Both the position numbers and the translations under genes were made by a program. Below are positions 20,504-30,965 of a stretch of 30,965 bases of DNA, one piece after another. How positions within the stretch are numbered: the first letter of the stretch is position 1; each line of letters begins with the position of its first letter. The notes beneath the pieces are model-generated. The model was not told the origin of the DNA. It did not search any database and worked only from the letters and a program-made list of their open reading frames with translations. The stretch is from Saccoglossus kowalevskii (lineage: Eukaryota > Hemichordata > Enteropneusta > Harrimaniidae). The DNA is taken from assembly GCF_000003605.2 (NCBI RefSeq), contig NW_003141325.1:12035-42999 (forward strand). The letters are read 5' to 3'.

Positions 20504-23053
20504 CTTCCTGTTGAACAGCATTGACTTTGACCTTATTGGCAGTCCCGTTAAACGTTTTCGATTTTTACAGTACTTTCCGGAGTGATCATTTTTCTTACAA
20601 ATATTGCCGGTTTACACTATGTATGACACTTGTTTTAATGCGGATATTCTCCACAACAGAAAATGTTCTTTTTTCATGTTTATCCTGTTGCGTTTGACGT
20701 TCATGCGAGCATGGTTTACGGAATGTTATTGCCTTGATATACGGTTACTAAAATCTGTTGTAGTAAAACAGTAGCTGGCCCATACCCAGTGCTTGGCATT
20801 CAGAAACTTCTAATGATCGAGCTAAATTGAGCAGCTGTTGCAGTGTTTGTTCGTCACGCAGAACACGGCGTCTCAAATGAGCAGACAGACAGTCAATAAT
20901 AATTTGCGATTTAATTACCTAATTGTTGTCATGGAATTCAAAATGTTCAACAAGTGTTTGTAATCTTGTTTAGAACAAGTCAGCGGTTTCCTTTTTTGTA
21001 TGGTTGATCTGATCAAACGCAATATTACTAGAAGCACTATGTGTGTGATTTATCATGACCCCAGGGAGCCAGCGCCAGTGTCAATCAGTATGTCAAACAC
21101 ATCAATCACTTCTTCCCAAGCATATTTCTATGGCACAGAATGACTTTGATATACGAGATTCTAGCACAAGTACATATGAACAATAGAGGGCGCTAGAGTA
21201 GATTGATAAAACCGTAACAGCGTCGATTATGAATGGTTTGATTTGTAGGTGTCCGACAATAACAATATTTTGAAAGGATTTACTACAATGTTAATGACGA
21301 ACACTGCTACACACAGGAAATGGTATTGGCACGTGTTTGATCACGAACCTAAAGAAAAAACGATGGTTTATTTGGTCGAATTGTTGAGGGCGTTTTTGAG
21401 CGCGTCATTCCTTGTCAGCGAATGTCATTTAGTAATCACATGTGTTTACTTAAATACAATCACACGTCACGTCCGGCTCGCTGGCGCCATTAAAAAAAAA
21501 TTGCTCCCCATCATGCTCTCAGACAGTGAGCTGTGTATTTACAAAAACGAAAATTGAAGAAAAAAAAGGTTTCTTTAGCATTACAATTTTACCATTGAAT
21601 CTGATACGATCACACTGGCAAAATTGGTGTTTAACGTATATTTCCATTTGGCTTTCACTGAAAATCCGATACCACAATAAGAATGAGTTATTATAGTATC
21701 GATCACATTTAAACAGGGGGATGAGTTCCAACATGTACGCATTCTTTTGTTTCGTGGACACGTGGTGACATATGTGCAGCACCCAAAATAAACATCATCT
21801 ATTACCTTGCGCGATTCAGTTAATCCTTCAAAGGCTCCTCGAACATGTTTGTCTCTTGTGTGGTCATATACTGGCAAATGTGGCAAAGTGCGACTTCATT
21901 TTGTATTTCAAAATTATTATATTTAAATTAATTTGTCACTATGTTTGGTATGACTTGGTTTGTCATTTTAGTTAACTTGGTATGATTTACAGTAATATAA
22001 ATAAAAGCAAATAGGCGCCGAAATATCGATGCGAGCAAGGGAGTGACGGGACTTGTTTTTTTTTAACCCCGCGTCTGTTAACTGTTCACCTGATCTATGT
22101 AGCCATGGTATTTTGAACAGTGAACGCAATAACAGAAGATAACGGACACAAGTCTCGTGGCTCTCGCGGTCTCAACGAGATTTCGGCGGCCATTTGCCGT
22201 CTTAAGTTTATCATGCAAAGAAAGTAGGTTGCCATGGTTCGGGAGTTTGTAAAATTGTTTTTACGATCATGGTATAACAAACTATGAGACATGCAGTCTA
22301 TCTATGGAATATTGTACAGGAAATATTTGAAAAATGTCGTATCAATTCCGGTTTAACAAAAAGGAACGTATATTTACATTTACAATTAGGATTAATATAT
22401 ACAGTATGAGAATATTTTTCTATGAGAATGTTACTCTTGATATTGTTGTTAGATGCAACACCTTGCACCTTGCAATTGAATTACTCCGTCGTAAATTTAA
22501 AATGTTTTTTTCCAGCACACAAAATGAGTATTAGTTTGATAAAAACTGGAAACTTGTAATCATTAATACGCATGCGCGACTATTGATACGTACCAAAACA
22601 ACTCATACGCGTATTCGAAATGTTGGTCATTGAACAGATACTAAATTGTGTGCTGCGAACAACATGTTTCGTTTCATTCCACGTGACAGCTCCTCGTCCA
22701 ATCAGCGTGGCGTTTTTGAACATGAGAGATGGCAGCATGTTTTATTTCATAGTAAATCGTAATCATGATGTATCAGATAATATTACAAATTACATGTTTT
22801 CATCCATATTGCATCGTTAATACCGCAGTGGGGAATTGAGGCTTGGCAATCATTCTTTGTTGCGTACAAATCACATGGCGTCTGCTCCAGTCTAAAACAT
22901 ATCGTACCCTGCACGTGACGCAATTCCGGCATGAGTCCTACTATTAGAAGTACAGTGATATATTGCATGTCACATTTCCTTAAATTTCCAATAAGCCCGT
23001 TACCGACAGCTAGCAGTAATTTAGGAAATAAAAATTATGAGATTAAAATCTGA
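20504..23053. other. Long stretch without a supported gene
   Basis: It contains overlapping frames of 102 codons (+, GTG start, 21249-21557) and 101 codons (-, 21581-21886). Neither has splice context or known motifs. A second copy of the 26-bp block lies at 21170-21195. Confidence 0.5.
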
Positions 23054-23061
23054 TGACGTCA
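23054..23061. promoter_or_regulatory. Perfect CRE octamer
   Basis: TGACGTCA, the full palindromic CREB/ATF site. It is the first of three within 1.9 kb (also at 23857 and 24899). Function is inferred from sequence only. Confidence 0.35.
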
Positions 23062-23121
23062 TTCGTTGACGAGTTTATATTTTATTTAAAGGACACTGCA
23101 TCAGTCGACCGGAATGAGCTA

Positions 23122-23136
23122 CCACCAAGTGGCGGG
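23122..23136 (+). promoter_or_regulatory. CTCF-like site
   Basis: CCACCAAGTGGCGGG matches about 13 of 15 positions of the vertebrate CTCF core as I recall it. It lies 61 bp from the first CRE octamer. Occupancy in this organism is unknown. Confidence 0.25.
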
Positions 23137-23537
23137 AGATACTGGCCCACGAGATTAATTAGAACATGTAAGGAAGAAACGTCGGTTTTATAGCACACAA
23201 GTGAGGTTGTTGTTTGTCAGTGTTCGAGTTTGAACGTTAAGCCTCGTATTGACTTCGAATATCTTGACAAGCCGCTATGACCGATAACCCAATTGTGCAA
23301 CAAGGTTGCCTCTCGAGTATATATTTAGATTAAGCGGCTGTTAAAGCAGCGTAATAGCAATATGTTTTAATGATGTTTAAAAGAAACACAACACAATATA
23401 AGGTAAATTATATGTATTCGGTATTAGTTCGTCCACGATATGTTGAGAAGCACACCGTGACCCACACACTCGCCACGGTGGGTGGCAGGCCAAATTCCTA
23501 TTGTCGCCTTATAAATAGTATATACCACCACATGTGT

Positions 23538-23540
<3 letters not shown>
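23137..23540. other. Gene-free stretch
   Basis: Nothing recognised. A 92-codon frame starting at 23370 stays open only because it runs through the AT repeat that follows. Confidence 0.55.

Positions 23541-23588
<48 letters not shown>
23541..23588. repeat. (AT)n microsatellite
   Basis: About 24 uninterrupted AT dinucleotides. They are read as a YIYIYI run in an overlapping open frame that is not a gene. Confidence 0.97.
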
Positions 23589-23590
<2 letters not shown>

Positions 23591-23856
23591 ATGTGTGTGT
23601 ATAGCCGTAACATACAGGGACGTAAAGACATGTTATTCTACGCTGTGAAATTCACACATATTTCCTAAAAGAAAATATATGTCTAGGATACAAATGCAAC
23701 ATTTGTTCGCTGTTTCCGTTATTAAATATACATGTATACTTCCATGTTAATAAAACATCTTATAGGCAATGTTGTCACAGTAGATCGCAAACTAGTGCTG
23801 GTCAGTGAGAGACATTAATTGCAGATACTCGAATGCAAGCAAAAAAAGTATACATA

Positions 23857-23864
23857 TGACGTCA
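23857..23864. promoter_or_regulatory. Perfect CRE octamer
   Basis: TGACGTCA, second of the three-site cluster. Confidence 0.35.
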
Positions 23865-26064
23865 CGGTGCGACAGTCTATACAACTGTTCAAGTTAAGAA
23901 TATTAGAATAATGTTGTTAAACAATGTACATGTGTAGTTGTATTTACTTTATTATATTTAAATCAGAACGAGGATACAGTACAAATTAATATATTACCTA
24001 CTCGACCATGGTTCCTTCTTGTGGTTCATTCCATTTGCCGTCATGGTAACGATGATTTCACAGGAGACGATGGACGAATGGTATAGCAGGTGATGATGTT
24101 GGTAACAACATACTGCATCGACGCTTGTCAACAAAACAGGTCAGTTCAATAAACTTTAGCATTATGTGCACATCGAAACGAGTCTGCTAACTATATAGGC
24201 ACATCGTTTAGTATCACAGCTTATCTCGAAAAAAGTTAATAAGTAATGCTTGAAAATTGGCAGTGTATATCATTTGGCAGTGTATATTATAATTAGTGAT
24301 CGTGCTCCCTAAGAGCATTAAACACACCCTTTTTTATCGATAGTTCTAATAATGCACCTATTTAACCCATTTTTATATATAAATGCGACATTGGGGGCCT
24401 TGTTACGGTTCGCAGGTACTTGTGTTCGGCGGGGCCAATTCATACTGTCCGAGTCAGCATGATGGTTACACAGCCCTGTCCTAAACACGAAATGACGGTT
24501 GCGCTTCGCACATGAAGAAACTCGAGAAAGACAAAAAATAGCATTCAATGTTGGAACTGTCGCCTGGCACAACGAAGCTTTCAAAAATATTAACCCGTTC
24601 CTTGTTTGTATCTATGATACATATCAGTAAACGTCCACTCACTCAATCAGGGACGGGCAGCTTCAACTTGTGTAAATTGAATACAAATTGTGACCCCTAA
24701 ATTGAGGTATGTTGGCAGCACATCATAATGTTAAATTGCGAAGAGCGGAAGATACGGACACGATCTGCGCAACTAATTATTATTTCGATGTAGGAAGTAA
24801 GCCATAAACCCATGCGTGGATGATCTTGTAAAATCGTCTCACCGGTGTTCGCCTAACAACGTTACGATGTGGGACTATCAACTACCTGGTCTCACACATG
24901 ACGTCATTTCCGAATCTTTGTTGGTGCACAGGGAGGAAGTCTGTTATTATTTACAAATCATCCCAAATGATACGGATATTCACCACCCAGTTATTTAGCA
25001 CACAGGGGTATGAGCAGTATCTGACACAGCGCTGATAACGATTATTCTGTCTGACGCAGAACTTTCCCGTTTTATCTTGTCCGGAAAGTTCGTTAGTGTG
25101 TGTGATCGTCATGATATCGCCACATAATAACGAAGCACTGTATCGTATATAGATATACACAATTATGAAACTTTATAAAGAAAAGAATACACAACACGTA
25201 TTTTTAAAGTGTAGAATGATTTAAGCACACACAATTGTGTCATTGTTGTCGACACATTCATGTGATATAGTTGTGGGCGGCCAATTTTAGGCAAAATCAA
25301 GCTCTGTAAAACCCACGCCTATCACGGGATGTAATGTGAAGTGAGCTTCAGTCGAAAAGAATAGAAATGTGTCTCTCCTATCGCCACGCAAACTGTTGGG
25401 TTTGACGATTAGTTCAGGTATTTAAGTGTGGCCGGTGTGTTTGTACGTCCAAATCGTAACTATGGCGTAAGTGGCCATGGTCATGGTGTGAGAAATAGTA
25501 CGCCCAGAACTTAGTTTGTGAAGTGTGGATCATTGCCATCGTACAACCTGTTCTCGATGTGTACATACTCATACGTAGATTGTTAACGAGGGTGGTCGGC
25601 ACATCGTGTACCGCATGGGTATCATATGACGAATACAGGTGCGTATGAGGAGCACCGCACATTAAATACTGTAAATGGCAATATTTAAGTTCCCTTACAG
25701 AATCTGTCAGTGTGTACCTAGAAAATATCAAACCGACCACGTCTGCAATCGCCGTGATTACATTGTGAGTTAACGCATGCAGAATGTAGGTTAAGTTGTA
25801 TTGATTAGTAGAAATCAGACCAATAATTGAACGCTCAGTAAACTCAGTAAGTTATCCCTATTCATTTGTTATATGCAACATCCATAATTCAGCAATTATA
25901 ACAATACTAATATTCATATTCAGATTTGTGAAGATTTTTATTTGTTTGATTGTATTAAAGGGGACAGCGTGCTTAGAGAAAACAATGGCTTGATAGGTAC
26001 TCAAAATGATAAGAAATAATTTGGCTCGCGTTTGGTGACAGCAGATAAAATAATAATCGATAAT
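23865..26064. other. Stretch without a supported gene
   Basis: It contains - strand frames of 88 codons (24318-24584) and 108 codons (25414-25740) without known motifs or splice context, and a perfect 12-bp palindrome ACACAATTGTGT (25229-25240). Confidence 0.5.
24899..24906. promoter_or_regulatory. Perfect CRE octamer
   Basis: TGACGTCA, third of the cluster. Confidence 0.35.
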
Positions 26065-26453
26065 TCACGCGAAATTTACGAGGCGAATGTGATGACTTCG
26101 ACTTGCAGACTGCAATTGTCGGGATACTGCTGCACACTTAGGTATATCGTGTCGTATGATGTCTGGCGGGGAACTCTGGGAAAGAGATGAAGACAAAGGC
26201 ATCGCAGCGTCGGGGATAACGTCGTTGTTGCCAAGGCGACAGATCAGCTGTCGCGGTTCTGTCAGCATATGTTGGGAGAGAACGATGTGTTTGCTACTTT
26301 AGAAAGCCGAATCCTAACGCGCAGCCTACTTGCGCATGGTCTGACATTAGGCCCTGATGAGTTTATACTGACTGTAATTAACCCACACACAATGTTCAAT
26401 GTCTGGATCCACGCCCATATCAGACGATTCGCCGAGTGAGCACTGACTGCCAC
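26065..26453 (-). other. GC-richer patch with two adjacent - strand frames
   Basis: Two neighbouring - strand frames (26065-26268 with an ATG start, 26262-26453) cover a patch with more G+C than its flanks. The first is Ser/Pro-rich (AAMPLSSSLSQSSPPD) and could be an exon of a disordered protein region. A + strand frame in the same place is also open and ends at a donor-like CTTAG|GTATAT (about 26140). With both strands open I cannot choose, so no gene is called. Confidence 0.2.
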
Positions 26454-26985
26454 GACATCTCGTGTACGAAATTTGAGTATTTACCAAATACTCATTTATC
26501 GTGCAGCTAACGGTCCTTGAAACTGATAAGATAATTTCAGCGGTTGCTAGCTAAGAACGTGGAGAAGTGTATCGCCACGGTGCTGGTGGAAACCACGAAC
26601 AGATATCATATTTATTACAGTATATGTGCCATCCAGTAAAGGAACGTACACACATCACACTTTCAAGCACGTTTTTTTCATTCTTTTCCTTTATTAACAT
26701 AACATTTTTTACTGCCAAGAACTGGTATTATATTTGATTATAACATATAAACTTTAGTAACCCACGAGGTTCTAAATTCGAAAGAATGTTCTGGTCGTCA
26801 TCGGTGGGTTGTCAAGCGATTATCAATGGGTGGCGCGACCTTGGTAATTGCGCATGCTCACAAGTAATACCCATTTGCGTGGGCGAGTTGTTTATGTTCA
26901 TCAGCCGGACCATTCCAGCGTCATTCAGCACAGCTACAGCCTCGAGTATAGTCACAAAAAGTGATGCATTTGGTGGTCATTCTCT
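26454..26985. other. Gene-free stretch
   Basis: No supported gene. A 69-codon + frame at 26786-26995 has no recognisable motif. Confidence 0.5.
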
Positions 26986-27032
26986 TCAAAACTGAGATGG
27001 AGGCTATCAAAGCCCATTCCAGGAGAATCGAT
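26986..27032 (+). repeat. Dispersed repeat, copy 2
   Basis: It shares TCAAAACTGAGATGG, GCCCATTC and GAATC, in order, with 4362-4408. A TATCCCCAA block follows (27041-27050) that has a counterpart near 4434. Confidence 0.5.
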
Positions 27033-27403
27033 ATGGTAGTATATCCCCAATTTCTTATCAGTTGAACAGTAGAATCCAGGAAAAATCTCTTCAAACTCGA
27101 AGGTAAACACCCTTATTCAATTACATTTTCTTCCTCCATATTGGATTTTCTAGTGCGTCACAGCTTAAAAGGAAGGGAAATTTTGGAGCGCCGCTGTCTC
27201 GGTGGCCATTTATTTTTCACATTTTCTGTGTGTTTAGGTTTTATTATTCCTTCGTTAAAATCAGCTCATGTTCATTGTCTTGTCTGATATGTTCACTTTG
27301 TACATACATTTTTACGTTCAGTCATTGAGTTCACAAATTGTAGCAGTTCGGTTTAAACAAAGAAAATATTTTTTTCTTTTGTATTCATTATATTAGAATA
27401 TCG

Positions 27404-27530
27404 CAGCTGTCCGATAAAAGCTGAGTAGTCGATTTTTGACAGATTTTTCTGAACTAGCTGAGTGATTTTTAAAATAAAATTTCCGAAAAAAACAACAACA
27501 TGGCCGAGTCAGCTGATTTCATGTCAGCTG
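27404..27530. promoter_or_regulatory. Cluster of CAGCTG E-boxes
   Basis: CAGCTG occurs at 27404, 27510 and 27525. The last two sit in a near-duplicated GTCAGCTG context 15 bp apart. Such sites bind bHLH factors in animals. There is no gene start nearby. Confidence 0.2.
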
Positions 27531-30500
27531 TGGTCATTGTTCTGTGAGTGTTTACGAGTTGAAAACAAAACCATGTCGGTTGAAATGCTGTATATCGCCA
27601 CACATTGGATATGTTTGTAGAGAATGAGTATTTTATTTAATATGTCATGATATTTGATTAATTCTGAAACTATTTATATCGCCATTTTCTGTTTTCGTAT
27701 ATTTAAATGCTCGGCGCTTACTTCAACTCGTATGAGCTCCGTGACCCTGACCCTTTTATTACTATTTCCACAGCCTCGTTTGTGAGTGGCACCGTCTCGG
27801 TGAATACACGATTGCATCACCCAGTAAAAAAATCAAACGTTTGTTGGAATGGGTTATGGATTGTTACCGGACAAACTAATTGTTTGTTTTGTTCGTGTTC
27901 CAAATCTAAAATAAACTTTACTATCTTGTAAATGAGCTGTCGACTCATAAACAACATATGACGAATTGATTTATTTGCCAAACCATTCAACAACATCTGA
28001 CATCACGTGACGATTAATAATTAACTCCATTTGCGGGAGTCAACTCGTTTCGTAAACAAAGACCAAGAAAATACTAGAATTCTCGCGTAACTGCATAACT
28101 TGCATAAATTACTGGAAAATACTTTTTTCCTAATTGACACTATAGCTACGCCGTATTTGCTCGTACCTACACTAGCGGGCAGACTATTTTGTCTATGATC
28201 GCCGCTAAATGTTTATATATTATACATTCACCCTTAGACAATGCATTTTGAAAGCGGAAGTGAAAACACCTGTTTTACTGGGTATGAGCATTGGGAATAA
28301 GCGTGTGGCCGCCTGGTTGTTATTTGAAATTACCGATGAGACGGGTTGGGCCTTTTGAAAAACTGACCTCAAAATCGAGACTGTCCTCCTCCAGTGATTT
28401 GCCGCTGTACCTCACACTCATTACATTAAATTATGCTGCTTCAGCTCTGCCATAATATATATATATATATATAGGTTAATAAACTGTTACAGGTACAATA
28501 AAACAATGGCAAGTATAATAATCTGTCCGTCACCTACCAGTATAGTGTTTTCAAAACGAGGTAGTTTGATGACCCCCCCCCCCGCCAACTGAGAATGAGT
28601 TGACTAATGCGCATGCGTATTATCATTTGTTCACCAAAGCCGGTCGGCAACTTAAGGATAGCCTTCTGTTTTTTTATGCGCCCAGGGCTTGGGTAAATTG
28701 TAATAAAATTTGTTTCGAACAATAAATTGCTTCATAATTATGTCCTTGGAATAATTTTAATGACCTAAGCTTGGTCCATTAGAAGCTCTGAGTGGCGCAA
28801 TGACAGAAAAAAAAAAACTGCGCAAAACATTTCCCCCTGCATTTAGTTTTGTGCTATTTTTTTTTTTGCGATATTTTTTTTATTTACTTATTTGTGAAAT
28901 ATTTTTTTCATAAGGTTTGATTTCAAAAGGGTTTTCAGATGTTTTTTATTTTTCCTTGTGAATTTCATTTTCTTCAACTCTGCCATCGCCCTAGAGTTTC
29001 TAATGGTTAACCCATTAATAACCGTAATTGGATCGATGCGCCGTTGTTCGTTGTTTTAGTTTTCGTTCGTTTCTTTCCCATTTTGCGCATTGAGAAAAAG
29101 TAGATAGGGTTGGCTAGTTACGCCAAATCAAAAACAAGCGGTGTATTTTAATTGGGCGATGGAGCATGTGTCGATTGCAACTGGATTGGTAAAACAACAT
29201 GTTTAATTACATCTCATTGGTTTATTTTAGTTTATTGCAAAAATCATCATAGACAATTTGCTCAAAGAACAAGTACAATTTCACTTATACTACATACAAT
29301 GCTAAAAGAAAATTTAGCCAAATTTAGCTTTTCGTGACAAACTAAACAAAACGAGGTAATTTGTTCAATTTTCTCCGATTGCTTGAACCCATGGCAGTGA
29401 GAGGTGTATTTGTTGTATGAGAGTTAGTGAAAATTCCTATTTCAATACGGTTATAGTAAGAACCTCGTATATACTCGTATATCTTCGATCAACGGGAACA
29501 TTTCCATTTCCCTTTCATTTACGCAGATAGTGAGAAAAACAACATATTCCTAATAGCACAGCTCTAAGTGCGACCACGTTAATAGAAGACACATGCTTTT
29601 TCGTTTCAAGAAACGACTTAAAATTGTAATATAAAATATTCGTCGTCTGCGACTTTCATTCTCAGCGCTCGACGGACGTCACGCCCATCGTTCATTGGTA
29701 GTACCGGTAGTTGGTAAAACGATCATATTATCAGGATAACTACAGTTGACAGAGTTTGAGAAATGAATGACGGGTAATATAGAAGAGAGAGAGGGGGTTT
29801 ATTTTTGAAGTATACACAAAAGAATAAAGTTTGGGTCAGTGTGGGTTTCAGGGCGTAGTGTATTATGTGTTGTGCTGTCACCTTCAACTGTTTGGGTCAC
29901 GAGGCCTACTCCAACTGTTTGGGTCCGGGTGGTGCTCACATAGGAAAGGTATACGTGATTTGCTGTCTAAATAGGTTACCCCCCCCCCCGATTCTTCAGA
30001 TATGGAACCGGTTACATTCGGCCTTCGCAAAGCACTCATTTTCACAATAGCTATAACAAAATGTTAAATATTTTCGACCGAAACGCTCTAAGCTGTAGGA
30101 CAGATTGCTTTCATGACATATATCGGAGATCTATTCTTCAACAGCCAATCATCTGTCATTCTCGCTTCTGTCAATCACCTCAGTATTTGCGTGTCTGTCC
30201 TCTGCCACCTTCCCTGTTCTGCTCAACAATGCGAGGTCGTTGAGTGTAATACAAGAATTGAGCCATGCCTCAAACGACTATGCATAGACAACGCTGAAAT
30301 ATTGTCCGGATATCAATTAGTATCTAGACAAACGTAGTTGCACACCCACCCCACGCATATCTGGTAACTATGGCAATTGAAACATTGGATGAATTTTTGA
30401 ATGGCACTCCTTAATATGTAGGCCGCATTACGATATGTTTGATAGCTGTGGAGGTCAAAGTTGAATTTTAAATATATCACGAATAGTGAATAAGAGTGAG

Positions 30501-30965
30501 ACGATAACGCGTCACCTCACGGCGTTGGACTATAATTCGCGGATGTTTCAGAATGACTTGCTTATAATAGCGGTGATCGTAAATCGAGAATATGTTGCTA
30601 CGCATGTACGAATAAAAATAGAAAACCAACATGGCTGGTGGCAGAAAAATGTATTACCGACATACGTATAAGAAGACCGCGGGCGGATTAAGTGCATATA
30701 CGTAGAAACGACCTAAGGCCACACTGATTTAATGTTATGGATGACATCCTCTGAAGACCCCAAAACTAATGCGAGAGGGCGAAAAAAATAATTCGGCCAA
30801 AAAAAAAATGCTGCTAAAACAACAGGACTATGGAGCTATTATTACGAATTTAACCACAGTTTATCAAAAAAACAAGTCTTAATTTGTAGGAGGCACATGC
30901 TGATGTACACATTTCGTGCTGTATTACTGTCACAGGTATCATCACTTTTGATTTTGAAAAGGCAA
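27531..30965. other. Long stretch without a supported gene
   Basis: AT-rich with short AT runs (28454-28474), runs of 11 C at 28573-28583 and 29979-29989, T-rich DNA at 28850-28960, and a CAACTGTTTGGGTC duplication (near 29886 and 29912). Three overlapping + frames at 29865-30337 (up to 74 codons, one Cys-rich) and a 61-codon frame at 30486-30671 have no splice context or family signal. Confidence 0.5.

Noticed and set aside
21249-21557. 102-codon + strand frame
   Set aside because: GTG start, no family signal, no promoter or splice context.
23370-23648. 92-codon + strand frame
   Set aside because: Held open by the AT microsatellite (YIYIYI run).
30113-30337. Cys-rich 74-codon + strand frame
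   Set aside because: Real ATG start, but no signal peptide, splice signals or cysteine spacing that I recognise, and an overlapping frame is also open.
1-30965. tRNA, rRNA and CRISPR arrays
   Set aside because: No paired A and B boxes with a foldable cloverleaf, no rRNA-like stretch and no regularly spaced identical repeats with unique spacers were seen.
1-30965. Retrovirus-like, Polinton or other virus-derived copies
   Set aside because: No long terminal repeats, protease, integrase, capsid or envelope signals were recognised; the only retroelement is the LINE tail.

Overview
The window looks like nuclear DNA from an animal, most likely a marine invertebrate. It is AT-rich and gene-poor, and has no long open reading frames. 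It carries microsatellites, several minisatellites, a 5'-truncated LINE tail of L1/Tx1-like type, and two small inverted-repeat elements. One has TA-flanked ends and internal TTCGC/GCGAA motifs; the other is GC-rich with G and C runs. Nothing suggests a bacterium, phage or organelle, and I see no virus-like element. The species cannot be named from what is here.

Coding content is sparse and fragmentary. The best piece is an internal exon at the left edge (13-182, +) of a gene lying mostly outside the window. Several short stretches look like exons because they follow good splice acceptors and read like protein: 6193-6384, 7726-7818, 8368-8558 and 14515-14689, all +. A small two-exon candidate lies on the - strand at 12917-13280. 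I recognise none of these families with confidence. They do not assemble into one gene: four of them carry their own stop codon, and their splice phases mostly do not match the left-edge exon. The phase of 14515-14689 does match it.

Layout. 1-5.2 kb: the exon, then intron-like or intergenic DNA with a compound tetranucleotide repeat, a nested palindrome and one copy of a dispersed repeat. 5.2-9.6 kb: two minisatellites, exon candidates, a TATA-box candidate and the LINE tail. 9.6-16.6 kb: mostly plain DNA, with the - strand gene candidate and a CpG-rich promoter-like patch near 14.7 kb. 16.6-20.5 kb: the repeat-rich part, with an AT microsatellite, two apparently related minisatellites in opposite orientation, and the two inverted-repeat elements. 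20.5-31 kb: mostly unannotatable DNA, with three perfect CRE octamers, a 48-bp AT run and a second copy of the dispersed repeat.

No operon-like or multi-gene system is visible. The most unusual items are the 33-bp array with a palindromic E-box core in most units, its inverted relative 400 bp away, the CRE cluster, the pair of ZNF143-like 17-mers, and four G/C homopolymers all exactly 11 long.
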